Shown here: positions 41,699 through 51,826 of the stretch, one piece after another
How positions within the stretch are numbered: the first letter of the stretch is position 1
Layout of the letters: every line of letters begins with the position of its first letter
DNA from: Hybos culiciformis
Taxonomy: Eukaryota > Arthropoda > Insecta > Diptera > Hybotidae
Assembly: GCA_964007475.1 (NCBI GenBank)
Contig: CAXFZM010000074.1
Coordinates: 62,001-126,000 of the forward strand
DNA: 64,000 bases
Direction of reading: 5' to 3'
Made by a program: the position numbers and the translations under genes
Notes under the pieces: model-generated
The model's input: the letters and a program-made list of their open reading frames with translations, nothing else
Database searches by the model: none
What the model was told of the DNA's origin: nothing

Positions 41699-41818
41699 TA
41701 TTAATTCCTAAAAAGCAAAAAATTTGGGAATAAGTTTATACAATTCAATTCAATTCGATTTTATTTAAGTTATAGTTTTGTTTTTTTTTACAATATTTTA
41801 CAATCTGAAGTTATAGAT

Positions 41819-42118
41819 TTACATGGTAATCTTTGAAATTTTCTGCAAACATTTTTCCAAGGGTCTCTGTCGCAACAGTCGATTAGTCCGTAGTTTATCT
41901 CCACATAATTTTTTATTGCTTGAACCTCCTTTGCCCTTTGTTTGTATATATTTCCTCCGCGCCACCGATTCTATGATGTGATTGTTGATATCTTTTTTAA
42001 ATTTTTTGACATCCACGTTTTTATGCCGCAAGTTGTCCAATATGTCCTTCTTGGACGACCCGTTCTTTTTAGCACATTCTTGCACCGCCTGATCAATTAA
42101 ATTAAATAAAGCTTCCAT
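41819..42118 (-). CDS. H15 (family B) protein with substituted C-terminus, copy 3
   Basis: 99 codons, D-Q-A-V-Q-E-C in place of D-Q-T-V-L-E-C; otherwise as 29779-30078 with the same fused tail. All three copies are open, which is a mild argument that the fused frame is tolerated or that the copies are young. Confidence 0.6.
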   Translation of the reverse strand: MEALFNLIDQAVQECAKKNGSSKKDILDNLRHKNVDVKKFKKDINNHIIESVARRKYIQTKGKGGSSNKKLCGDKLRTNRLLRQRPLEKCLQKISKITM

Positions 42119-42137
42119 TTAATCTAAAAAGAAAAAG

Positions 42138-42222
42138 TAGCAGATGCTAATTAAAAGATGTCAGCGTGCCGGTATAACTGTCCGAATGGTTACTGGCGAT
42201 AATATAAATGCGGCACGTTCCA
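42138..42222. repeat. Conserved 85-bp element, copy 3
   Basis: Same block as 30098-30182 with CGTGCCG and CGGCACG ends unchanged. Copy 2 is at 38317-38400. Confidence 0.75.
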
Positions 42223-42384
42223 CTCTGATCTCTTAATTATTATATATATATTATTATATTTTTATATTTATAGGCAAACATACTTAAAACTTTATGAAGT
42301 TCATTTTTATAATCAACATTATCCGGCAGAATTACAGCATTGACATCTGACACCGAATTGCTTCGGCGTCTGTCTGCACGCGAA

Positions 42385-42636
42385 TGTGATACCTCTAGGG
42401 TATCTTTTATTGAAAGACCTTATTTTAATTTAATTTTAAGATGATTTATTTTGAAGTGTATTTATCCAGTGTTGATTATAAACTGACTGACTCCTTAAAA
42501 CTAAGTACATAGACGTCTTATACTTTCTTATTAACTAATACTAAGATAACTTAACGAATAATAATAATAAAAGAAAGAGAGCATATAATATACAATGTAT
42601 ATAGTATTATATACATAATGATAAGGGGGCATTACA
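42385..42636 (-). repeat. 3' LTR (252 bp)
   Basis: On the minus strand it runs from TGTAATGCCCCC to GGTATCACA. It differs from the 5' LTR at the T/C in GACGTCTTATACTTTC. Confidence 0.97.
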
Positions 42637-42649
42637 CCTCCCTCCTTTT
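42637..42649 (-). other. Polypurine tract
   Basis: AAAAGGAGGGAGG on the minus strand lies immediately before the 3' LTR. Confidence 0.85.
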
Positions 42650-42856
42650 AAAATTAAGCTTATTTGAGAAATATATAATAACATTATTATGTTTCAAAAA
42701 TAAGTTTAATTCAATAAAATTGAAATTTAATTCAAGAAAAAAAAATTTTAATTTAAAATGTAATTGATCAATATTTAATATTTAATATTTATATTTATTT
42801 GTATTAATTAGAATATATGTTAATAATATATATTAGACTAATAATAAGATAAGAAT

Positions 42857-43888
42857 TTAACAATTATTTTTAATTATTCTATTTTTGTGGATTTCAATCC
42901 TTTCATTTTTATTTGTTAACAATGTAACATTTAATCCATCAATTTGAATTATTTTATGAGGACCAGAATATACATTATCTAATTTTGTCCTGTTTTCTTT
43001 TTTTAAAAGAACTTTATCATTTATTTTGAACTGATTTTTCGTTGATTTTTTATCATAAATCTCTTTGTTTTTTAATTTTTCTTTTTCTAAAAACTCTTTA
43101 ATAATCATATTTGTATTTTGAAGTTGAAATTTTACATGTTTCGCATAACTATCGAAGTTATATACTGGTTCTACTCTATTATCTAGTAAGAATTTATGAG
43201 AATTTGGTTCTTTACCAAATATTACCTCGTAAGGAGAGTATGCAAAATTGAAATTTGAATTTGGAGTACTATTATAATTATACGTAAAATATTTTAAATA
43301 TAAATCCCAATTATCATGGTTTGCATTAATATACGATCTTAGATATTCATTTAGAACCCGGTGGTTTCTTTCAATAGTTCCGACTGTTTCGTGATGGTAG
43401 GGTGTTGAAAAACTATGTTCAATATCTAGTAATTTAAATAGTTTAGCTATTACACTATTGGCATACTCAGTACCGCAATCAGTAATAATTTTCCTCATTG
43501 GGCCGTATAGTAGAACGAAATGTTCGAAAATGGCTTGCGCAATAGTGGTAGCTTCTTTATTGGCTACTGGTATCGTAATTAAATATTTACTCAAGTCGCA
43601 CATTAATGTGACTGCATATAGATTTCTATTTTGAGTTTTTTGGAACGGGCCGATCGTATCCATGATTATAGTATCGAACGCTTTATTTGGAGTTTTGGTG
43701 ATTTGAAGTGGTTCGATGTTTTTAATTTTAGCTTTATTTATCTGACAATCTTTACATCCTCTGACGTAGGTTGCTACATCTTTTTTCATGCCTTTCCAAA
43801 AAAAACATGATCTTAATTTTGCATATAGTCTTTTTTGCCCTGCGTGTCCGCCAAATATAGGGTCTTTATGATAACTATCTAAAAGTTT
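42857..43888 (-). pseudogene. pol: pol, integrase part downstream of an in-frame stop
   Basis: The frame of the upstream ORF continues here after a TAA at 43889-43891. It encodes the integrase finger (Y-H-K-D-P-I-F-G-G-H-A-G and RGCKDCQINK), the DDE core (MDTIGPF, ITDCGTEYANS, TIERNHRVLNEYLRSYIN) and the tail KVLLKK, SGPHKIIQIDG. An ATG occurs at 43789 but the finger lies upstream of it, so this is not a separate gene. The single TAA (between G-E-K and K-L-L-D-S-Y) is the only break seen in pol. Integrase inserts element DNA into the genome. Confidence 0.92.
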
Positions 43889-46800
43889 TTATTTTTCCCC
43901 AGTACTAATAATGGGTAATGGACATGAAACTATCGCGATTTCTAATTTTTTAACATACTTTTTTGCAAAGTCTTTCGTATTAAATAATTTAAAAATATCA
44001 TCCTCCCTATTTATTTGAATTTTATAAATGTTTGTTTTAATTAAGTTTTCTTCTAGTTGAACGAGAAACAATGCTAGAATTGTCTCTTTTTTTAGAATTT
44101 TACTACATCCAGGCTCTAATGTCTGGTAAATATTTGAAATATCATTTTTGTATAGCAATTTACGTTTTTTGTATATTTTACAACTATCTGTTGAGTTAAA
44201 AATTAGTTGAGGTATTTTATAATTGAATTTACCCTCATAAATTAAAATTTTCTCATTTGAATCTACAGTTTTTTCTCTATTTTGAATGTTATTACTATCG
44301 TTGAAATTATTATTTTGGGATATTTTCTTTGATTTTGATCTTGTTGTAACATATACTTTATTATCTTTATTTTGTAAATCTTTAAGTTCGTCGATCGAGA
44401 TACGGGATAGGGCATCTGCCACCACGTTACACTTTCCTTTAATATATTCTACTGTAAAATTATATTCTTCTATATCTAATCGCATTCTAGTCAATTTTGA
44501 AGATGGGTTTTTCAAAGAAAACAAGTAAACTAAGGGTTTATGATCAGATCTAATAGTGAATTTTGTTCCATAAATGTACGGTCTATAATGTAAAATTGCG
44601 AAGTGTATTGCAGCTAATTCCTTTTCTATTGTTGATTTATTCATTTCACCTTTTGTGAAACTACGTGAAGAATATGAAATTGGTAAATCGTTGCCATTGA
44701 TCTCCTGACTTAGGGTGGATCCTATTCCTAAGTTAGAAGCGTCAACAGTAATGATAAAAGGTTTTGAGAAATTTGGATAATTTAAGATTGGAGGATTAAT
44801 TAAGCAATTTTTTAAAATTTCAAAGGATTTTTGACACTCTTGTGTCCAAGAAAAATTTACTCTTAGTCTAGTCATATTATTTAAGGGTTTTGCTATGGAT
44901 GCGAAATTTGGTATGAACTCACGATAATAGTTCATAAATGCAACAAATCGTTTTGTAGCGTCTTTATCTTTTGGTACAGGATAATTTCTAACTGTATCTA
45001 TTTTGCTACTATCTGGGTATATACCTCGATCAGTACATTTATGTCCTAGGTATGTGACTTCGTTTTTAAAAAATACGCATTTTTCAGGATTAAGTTTAAG
45101 GTTAAATTTTTTACAAACTTCGAAGATAGATTTAAGATTTTTAAGGTGATGTTCGACTGAACAGCCAATACATATAATATCGTCGATGTATAGAAAACAT
45201 TGTAACGGTGTAAGACCGGAGAACGCTAATGCCATCATTCTTGAAAATGAGTTAGGTTTAGGTGATACATTTAAACCGAATGGAAGAACTTTCCATCTAA
45301 ACGAACCTTTGTCTGTGCTAAAAGATGTTATATCTCGCGAGTTTTCATTAAGTGGAACTTGATGAAATCCCGAGTAAAGGTCGAGTACAGTAAAAAATTT
45401 TGATCTGCCTAAATTGTCTAAAATATCTTCTATTCTTGGCAGTGGATATTTGTCTGCAATTAGTTTTTTATTTACTAGACGGTAATCTATGCATAATCTC
45501 CATTTCTTATCTGAACCTTTCTTAGGCACTAAAATGATAGGGCTGTTAAAATTGGATTGGCTTGGTTCAATAAGATCATTTTTTAAAAGTTTATTGACTT
45601 GATTGTCGATTTCCTGTTTTTGTGAATATGGAAGTCTATAATTCTTCACATATACTGGAGTATTGTTATCTATTCTTAAATTTTGTGTATAGAAATTGTT
45701 TGTTGTCATTTTATCATCTTTCATATGGAAAATATTACTATATTGTTCACATAAATTTAATAATTTTTCTTGGTATTGCGGTTTGGTATTTTTAGATATT
45801 ATTTGAAGCAATTCTTTTGTTCTATTTTGATTTTTATTTGTGTCAATTCTTAGGATGTTAAAATTTGAAAGAGGTTCTGATTTAAGTGAAGTGTTTTTAG
45901 GAATTATTCGGATTTTTTCTGATAAATTTAAAACTTTAATTAAAGGAGTTTTTGAAGAAACTATCGTACGTGGAATGAAAATATCTGGTGCGATTTCTTG
46001 ATCAAGCGCTACACAAGGAGAATCATTTGGAAGAATAAAAGTACGAATGACTTCACATCTAGAAGGTAAAACAATTGAATTTTCACTAGGGTTTTCTAAA
46101 ATTGGAATTGAAAAAGAATAAGAATTATTGTTGAGTGTTAATTGCATAGAATCATAATTTATTTGACACTTATAAAATTTGAGAAAGTCTTTGCCTAAAA
46201 TACCATCCGAAGGGATATTAAATTCGTCTGGAACAACGTGTAGTAAACAAGATAAAATTGTATGTTTAAAATGAAAGTCGACATTGATTGTACCTAAACT
46301 TTTTATAGAATTTTGTGTAATTCCCAAAATGCTTATAATATTGTTAGAATTTAGATTATTTTTTAAGTTAAAATTTGTATCGATTGATGAAATTTTTATT
46401 AGTGAAATATCTGCCTGAGTATCAACTAGAAATGTTGAGCCTTGAAAATTTAATTTAGAATTTAGAATAATGAAATCAGAGAAATTTGGATTTACGTTAA
46501 AAACATTTTTTGTAGATACTTTAGATTTATTATTTAAATTTGGATAATAATTAGTAGAATTTTTATTTTCTTTTGAAAAATTTGTATTTAGCGTAGAATT
46601 TGGTCTTAAGTTAGAATTATAAAAAATTTTTGTTTTATTCGAATTTGAATGAGAGTTAATATTAAATTGTGTACTAGGATAAGTGTAATGTGTATTAAAA
46701 GCGTTACTATTTAATTTTGATTTACACGCATTTGATCTTGTTCCCCCTGGCCGTTTTGGGGGGCCTGGTCGTTTCCCGCGTATCGTACGTAGTTATTTTG
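43889..46800 (-). pseudogene. pol: pol: protease, reverse transcriptase, RNase H
   Basis: The -1 frame is open from about 46795, overlapping the last 24 codons of gag, to the TAA at 43889. The TTG at 46327 is not the start; expression must be by -1 frameshifting. The protease site reads L-V-D-T-Q-A-D-I-S-L (about 46415), with Gln where most Ty3/gypsy proteases have Gly (D-T/S-G). RT follows (KKWRLCIDYRLVNKK, LDLYSGFHQV, YIDD), with two extra residues in NVSPKPNSF (a six-base duplication CCTAAA), then RNase H (TVDASNLGIGSTLSQ, SDHKPLVYLF, VADALSRI). Length and order fit the family. Confidence 0.92.
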
Positions 46801-48027
46801 ATTGAAATTTCTATTCGCTTGAGGAAATGCTCGTGGATTTGCATTATTAAAGTTCCCACGATTATTATTAAAGTTACCTCGATTATTATTAAAATTTCTG
46901 CGATTATTATTGAAATTACCTCGGTTATTGTACAAATTATTTCTATAATTATTGTTTTGAAAATTGTTGTTTAAAAAATTGTGATTTTGTTGTCTGAAAT
47001 TTCCCCTATTATGATTTCCAATTTTCGTGGAACGATTTCCATAAGAATTTCTAAACGAATTATTATTATTTTTTGTTCTAAACGACAGAACCTGTTTTTC
47101 TTGTGATTGTAAATCTATTTCTATTAAAAATTTTGAGACTACTTCTCTAGGATCTTGAAATTGGGTCGATGATAAAACGGCTTTGGTCAGATCAGATCTT
47201 GCATTATTTCTGCACATTTCAACTGTTTTTTCAATACAAATTTCTTTAGCTTTCTGTGTTGGTATACCTTCTAAGACAAGTGAACGACGAAAAGCTTCAG
47301 CCAATTCATTAGCTTTTTCCGAAAAATTTTGTAAAGTGTTCCTATCCGTTCTCAAAGCTTTTATTTTTCCCTCTTTAATTTTCGAACTTTCTGGTCTTAT
47401 TGAATTATTAAGATCTTGTTTAATAAGTTCTACCGTATTGGAAGTATCAGCTATCGATTCGCGAGCTGTACCATCAAGCTTTGATAAAATAAAAGTAGCT
47501 AATAAATTTTTTAAGTCTTGTGTTTCTGCTAGTGTGTCTAATAAATTTATTGAATCGATGAAAGATTTAAGTGATAATGGATCACCACTATAGTTTCTAT
47601 TTATTTGTGAACTAGCTGTACGCAAAAATTCAACATTAGAAAGAGCCATTTTGTCAAGAGTATCGTCAAATTTTTCTTCAGAAATATCTGATTCCACTGA
47701 ACTCTGTTCTGTATCGCTTTGATATATTTCGATCTGTATCAGAAAATCTTTTGGAATTAGATCTTCGCAGTTTAATAGTTTGAAGCTTTCTTGTAACTTA
47801 TCGTAACAATACTGACGATCTTTAGCTAAAATTTGAGTATATTGTTCTTCGAATGTAATACAAGCTTGAACAACTGTCTGTACGTAGGTGTTATATGTTT
47901 CTACAATATTTAATTTAATTGCTTTTAATGTTTTTGAATTTGTTGGTTTAAGGTCTTTTTGAATACGTTTGTAAGCCTTACGAAAATTAAGTTTAGCTGT
48001 TTGAATTTCGAGACGAGCTTCATCCAT
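46711..48027 (-). CDS. gag: gag, 438 aa, Asn/Arg/Gly-rich C-terminus
   Basis: ATG 48027 opens MDEARLEIQTAKLNFRKAYK. The N-terminal 300 residues are helical (capsid-like: FLRTASSQINRNYSGDPLSL, LKNLLATFILSKLDGTARES). The last 110 residues consist of NNNRGNFNNNR-type repeats. There is no C-x2-C-x4-H-x4-C zinc knuckle; RG repeats probably replace it as nucleic-acid binder, as in other members of this group. The 3' end overlaps pol. Near the end, runs GCCCCCCAAAACGG and CAGGGGGAAC are candidate slip sites, but neither is a classical X-XXY-YYZ heptamer in phase. Confidence 0.9.
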   Translation of the reverse strand: MDEARLEIQTAKLNFRKAYKRIQKDLKPTNSKTLKAIKLNIVETYNTYVQTVVQACITFEEQYTQILAKDRQYCYDKLQESFKLLNCEDLIPKDFLIQIEIYQSDTEQSSVESDISEEKFDDTLDKMALSNVEFLRTASSQINRNYSGDPLSLKSFIDSINLLDTLAETQDLKNLLATFILSKLDGTARESIADTSNTVELIKQDLNNSIRPESSKIKEGKIKALRTDRNTLQNFSEKANELAEAFRRSLVLEGIPTQKAKEICIEKTVEMCRNNARSDLTKAVLSSTQFQDPREVVSKFLIEIDLQSQEKQVLSFRTKNNNNSFRNSYGNRSTKIGNHNRGNFRQQNHNFLNNNFQNNNYRNNLYNNRGNFNNNRRNFNNNRGNFNNNRGNFNNANPRAFPQANRNFNQNNYVRYAGNDQAPQNGQGEQDQMRVNQN

Positions 48028-48049
48028 AAAAAAAAATTTTACGAAATTA

Positions 48050-48490
48050 GAATATTTGCGGAGTGGATACCTTGTATTGAAATATTAAAATGATTTAGTA
48101 ATGGTTACCTTATATTGTAGTCCTATTAAAATAATTGAGGAATGGTTACCTTATATTGTAATACCCTTAAAATAATTGAGGAATGGTTACCTTATATTGT
48201 AATCCTATTAAAATAATTGAGGAATGGTTACCTTATATTGTAATCCCCTTAAAATGATTGAGGAATGGTCACCTAATATTGTAGTCCTATTAAAATAATT
48301 GAGGAGTGGTTACCTTATATTGTAACTTCCAAAAAAAATGTGAGGAGTGGTTACCTTATATTGAAGTTCTCTAAAAAAAAATTGAGGAGTGGTTACCTTA
48401 TGTTGAAGTTCTCTAAAAAAATTTGAGGAGTGGTTACCTTATGTTGAAAGTCCCTATAAATTTGAGGAGTGGTTACCTTATGTTGTATAT
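48050..48490 (-). repeat. Leader minisatellite, about 41-bp units
   Basis: About ten copies of GAGGAATGGTTACCTTATAT TGTAATCC-type sequence (plus-strand reading) lie between the leader and gag. Units differ in the spacer (ATTAAAATAATT, CTAAAAAAATTT). They end about 20 bases before the gag start region. Confidence 0.9.
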
Positions 48491-50485
48491 GCAAAATTAG
48501 ATCCGGTTATTATTGGAATATGAATCACTTCCAGAGAAAATAAAGATGCCAAATAAATAATTTTGTTAAGCAAAATTTTGCTTATGTTAAACCATTTTTA
48601 ATTATGCAATTTTAAATCAAAATTAAAATCTTGTAGTAACATGTAAAAAGTAATAATATAATAATAAGTAATAATAAGTAATAATAAGAGATATTATTAT
48701 AACTTTATTTATTTTCGAAGAAGAACAAAAAAAAATTTGAAGAAATCAATTCAAAGTAAATGATGTAATATTTATTTGTAAAATATTTATGTGTAATAAT
48801 AAGTTCAAAGTAAAATATGTTAAATTATGTTATTTTTAATTATATAATATTTATTTTTAATTTAAATTTTTTTTTTTTTTTTTTATTTAATCTATTTATA
48901 TTTAATATTTAATATTTAATTTTTAATTTTTAGTAATTGTAAAATAATATAGGATAATTTTTTTTTTGTAAAAATATTCGAAACAGGGATGTACACTGTT
49001 ATTAAAATTTGAAAAAGTTTGACTTAGAAATTAACATTGAAAAATTTTTTAATAATTTTTTTTTTTGAAAAATTTAGAATTGTTTATATAACAATTTGGA
49101 TCTACATTATTTCTATTGGGAATATTTTTTTTTTCTTATTTATATTTAAAATTTGGTAAAACATATTTAAAAAAATTTGTTTGTATAAAAAAAATTATTA
49201 ATTTAATGAAGTACTTGTTGTTGATTTTGCTGCTGCTTCTAGTTGACTGCTTTGCTGTTGCTGATTGAATTTTCGTAGCTGCTGCTGCTGTTGTCGTTGC
49301 TGCTGCTGTTGTCGTTGCTGCTGCTCGTATAACAGATGATGTTGCAATAATTTTATGTTTATGTTGTTATTTTATGTATTTGTGTTATAATTTTATGTAT
49401 TTATGTTTTTTTTTTTTTTTTTTTGGAGTTCGAAAAGAATTTCCCTAATTCAATTCGCTTTTTGATAGAATTATGTTAAAAAATATTTTTTTTTTTGAAT
49501 TTATTTATCAATTTTTGTTTTAATCAAAATTTATTTTATTTTGAAATGTCCGATTATTTATAAAAATTTTATGTATGAGAGAGAAAAAATTCACAATATT
49601 GAAATGTTTTTATTTATTTTTTTTCTTATGAGCTGTCAAAGCTATTTTTTTTTCTCAATAGTTTTGTTTCACTTTTAGTTTTTGTATGTATGTGTATTTT
49701 TTTTCTTTGCATTTTTTTTTTTTTTTTTTTTTTTTTTCAACCATTTTTTTTTAATTGAATTTTTTTTTTAAATAAAAAAAAATATTGTTTTCTTTATCAT
49801 AGGTTTTTTGCGCCTTTTTTTTTTTCTTGTGGCGTGATTTTATTTTTTTTTGAAAAATATTTTTTTTCAATTAAAATTTTTATGTCGCCATTATTTTTTT
49901 TGTCTTTTTTTTTTTGTCTTTTTTAATTTTAGGATTTTATTATTTTTTTTTTTTCAGGAATTTTAAGGTAGGTAAAGGTAAGTTAATTAAATTTAAAAAT
50001 TATTTCTTTAATTTTAATTTTTCTTTTTACAAATTTTATTTTCAAATTTTTCTTTTTTTTTTTTAAATTGTTTTTCAAAATTTTTTTTTCAAAATTTTCT
50101 TTAATTCTAGGGCTATTTTAATAAAATTTTCCCTTTTTCAAATTTTTATTTTTGAAAATTAATTTTAATTTTCATATTATTTTTTCAATTAAATAATTAA
50201 CATGATTTGAAATAAATTTTTTTTTTTTTTTTAGTTCATTTCATTTCTTTCCACATAAAAAAAAATCACAAAAAAAAAAATTTTATTTCTTTATTGAATA
50301 AAAATTTTAATCAGAAATCGAATTAAAGTTTTTTTAAAATTTTAAATAATTTTTTCTTTGAAAATAAATTTAATTTTCTTTTTTTTCTTTTTTCATTTAT
50401 TCACTTTTTTTTTTTTTTTTTTAATTATTTTTGAAAAATTATTTTTATATTACCAAAAAAAATTCCAGACTGCCTAAATGGCAGC
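48491..50485 (-). other. Long 5' leader of the LTR element
   Basis: Two kilobases of sequence that is A-rich on the coding strand, without ORFs. Near 49205-49330 lies a CAG/CAA-like triplet tract (on the minus strand CAGCAGCAGCAACGACAA) repeated several times. The leader is unusually long compared with the 252-bp LTR. Confidence 0.7.
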
Positions 50486-50499
50486 TGTCACGGTCGCCA
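50486..50499 (-). other. Primer binding site
   Basis: TGGCGACCGTGACA follows the 5' LTR directly on the minus strand. It is complementary to a tRNA 3' end TGTCACGGTCGCCA; I recall that mdg1/412-group elements use tRNA-Arg with this kind of site. Confidence 0.85.
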
Positions 50500-50751
50500 T
50501 GTGATACCTCTAGGGTATCTTTTATTGAAAGACCTTATTTTAATTTAATTTTAAGATGATTTATTTTGAAGTGTATTTATCCAGTGTTGATTATAAACTG
50601 ACTGACTCCTTAAAACTAAGTACATAGACGTCTTACACTTTCTTATTAACTAATACTAAGATAACTTAACGAATAATAATAATAAAAGAAAGAGAGCATA
50701 TAATATACAATGTATATAGTATTATATACATAATGATAAGGGGGCATTACA
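50500..50751 (-). repeat. 5' LTR (252 bp)
   Basis: Matches 42385-42636 except one base (GACGTCTTACACTTTC here). It should carry promoter and polyadenylation signals; the motif ATAATAATAATAAAAGAAAG is present. Confidence 0.97.
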
Positions 50752-50860
50752 CGAATCTCTTGGTGGTAATTCTCTCAACGGTTGATCTGAAAAAGAAAAT
50801 TTTTTTTATTGAATTAAAATTTGTTTTATAAATTATTTAAGGATTATTCTTCTTTTTCAC

Positions 50861-51204
50861 CTTCCGCGCTTCATGCTGGCCCCGCCGACCTGCTCCTCCG
50901 ATTTCTCGCTGAAACTGAAAAGAAAAATAAATTAAAAAAAAAGGACAATAGATTAGAAAAAAAAGCCACTTACAATCGGGGTCGATCCTGTAAGATCCAG
51001 ACGAACCTCCTACGCCCTTTGTCTGAACGTACTTCCCCCTCTCCACCGATTCAATGATATATTTGTTACTGTATTTTTTATTTTTCTTCACATCCACGTT
51101 TTTCTTCCTTAAATACTCCAAAATATCCTTCTTACTCGACCCGTTCTTATTGGCGCATTCTGCCACCGCCTGATCAACTATTAAATAATAATTTTCCATT
51201 TGAT
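50861..51204 (-). pseudogene. H15 (family B) gene, exons 1 and 2
   Basis: Exon 1 (51204-50974, ATG 51199): MENYYLIVDQAVAECANKNG, SSKKDILEYLRKKNVDVKKN, KKYSNKYIIESVERGKYVQT, KGVGGSSGSYRIDPD, GTAAGT. Exon 2 (50914-50861): the 54-nt Arg/Ser exon. Exon 3 is split by the retrotransposon. Up to that insertion the gene is open and phase 1 throughout, so the insertion is the lesion that kills it. Confidence 0.75.
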
Positions 51205-51329
51205 CTAAAAAGAAAAAATAAAATAAGCTCACGAAAGAAGTTTAACTTCTTTATTTGCTTGCAAATATTTATTTTGGTACGGACTCTGACTGTGATTTAC
51301 TTTTGTAAGTGGAAGAGGGGGCTAAATTT

Positions 51330-51399
51330 TTTCTTACGAAATTTGTGTGTTTAATCCTTTGGTTGAGATCCAGCAGGGATCCACTTGGCCGTGACGCAA
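51330..51399 (-). pseudogene. H15 exon 2 of family-A type behind a family-B exon
   Basis: After CTTTTTCAG (CAG 51400-51402) the sequence reads ASRPSGSLLDLNQ and then diverges (RIKHTNF) into the duplicated block. Family-A exon 2 thus lies 60 bases behind a family-B exon 1: an exon exchange between subfamilies. Confidence 0.65.
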
Positions 51400-51461
51400 C
51401 TGAAAAAGAAAAAGAAATTAAAAAAAAAGGGCAATAGATTAGAAAAAAAAAAGCCACTTAC

Positions 51462-51655
51462 AATCGGAGTTGATCCTGTAAGATCCAGACGAACCTCCTA
51501 CGCCCTTTGTCTGAACGTACTTCCCCCTCTCCACCGATTCAATGATGTATTTGTTAATATATTTTTTATTTTTCTTCACATCCACGTTTTTCTTCCTCAG
51601 AAAGTCCAAAATATCCTTCTTACTGGATCCGTTCTTCTTGGATTTTCCATTTGAT
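51462..51655 (-). pseudogene. H15 (family B) exon 1 with out-of-frame deletion
   Basis: The acceptor, ATG (51650) and MEN are present, but V-D-Q-A-V-A-E-C is deleted and the ATG is out of frame with the rest (SKKNGSSKKDILDFLRKKNV, KKNKKYINKYIIESVERGKY, GVGGSSGSYRINSD). Ends in GTAAGT. Confidence 0.75.
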
Positions 51656-51826
51656 CTAAAAAGAAAAAATAAAATATGTGTGAGCCTCATCCTCATAAGC
51701 TCACGAAAGAAGTTTAACTTCTTTATTTGCTTGCAAATATTTATTTTGGTACGGACTCTGACTGTGATTTACTTTTGTAAGTGGAAGAGGGGGCTAAATT
51801 TTTTCTTACGAAATTTGTGTGTAATC

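Larger units (their letters stand above)
42385..50751 (-). mobile_element. Complete mdg1/412-like LTR retrotransposon, very recent insertion
   Basis: Two 252-bp LTRs bound an 8.37-kb element on the minus strand, flanked by CGAA on both sides (42381-42384 and 50752-50755), a 4-bp target duplication. The order is 5' LTR, primer binding site, a 2.5-kb leader with tandem repeats, gag, pol in the -1 frame (protease, RT, RNase H, integrase), polypurine tract, 3' LTR. There is no env. The LTRs differ at one position that I can see, so insertion was recent. One in-frame stop in pol makes this copy defective. Confidence 0.97.
42284..50786 (-). pseudogene. H15 (family B) exon 3 split by an LTR retrotransposon
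   Basis: Exon 3 begins at 50786 (DQPLRELPPRDS) and is interrupted at CGAA; it resumes at 42384 (R-A-D-R-R-R-S-N-S-V-S-D, then N-V-D-Y-K-N-E-L-H-K-V-L) and ends at the GTATGT donor. Without the insertion the sequence would match 38465-38596. Exons 1 and 2 of this gene are at 51204-50974 and 50914-50861. Confidence 0.85.
51227..51826. repeat. Tandem duplication, period about 472 bp
   Basis: The 126-base block AAGCTCACGAAAGAAGTTTA to AAATTTGTGTGT is present at 51227-51352 and 51699-51824, bracketing the truncated H15 exon. Confidence 0.85.

Noticed and set aside
14095..41704. Plus-strand ORFs such as MFSKANRPAEPHATHLHVVP and MLAPPTCSSDFSLKLKKKKK
   Set aside because: They are antisense shadows of H15 exon 1, exon 2 and the intron between them. 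They cross splice sites of the minus-strand genes.
46717..47593. Plus-strand ORFs over gag
   Set aside because: They are antisense shadows of the gag repeat region and capsid part.
48050..48490. CRISPR-like array (regular 41-bp repeats)
   Set aside because: There are no unique spacers; the units are diverged tandem repeats in a eukaryotic retroelement leader.
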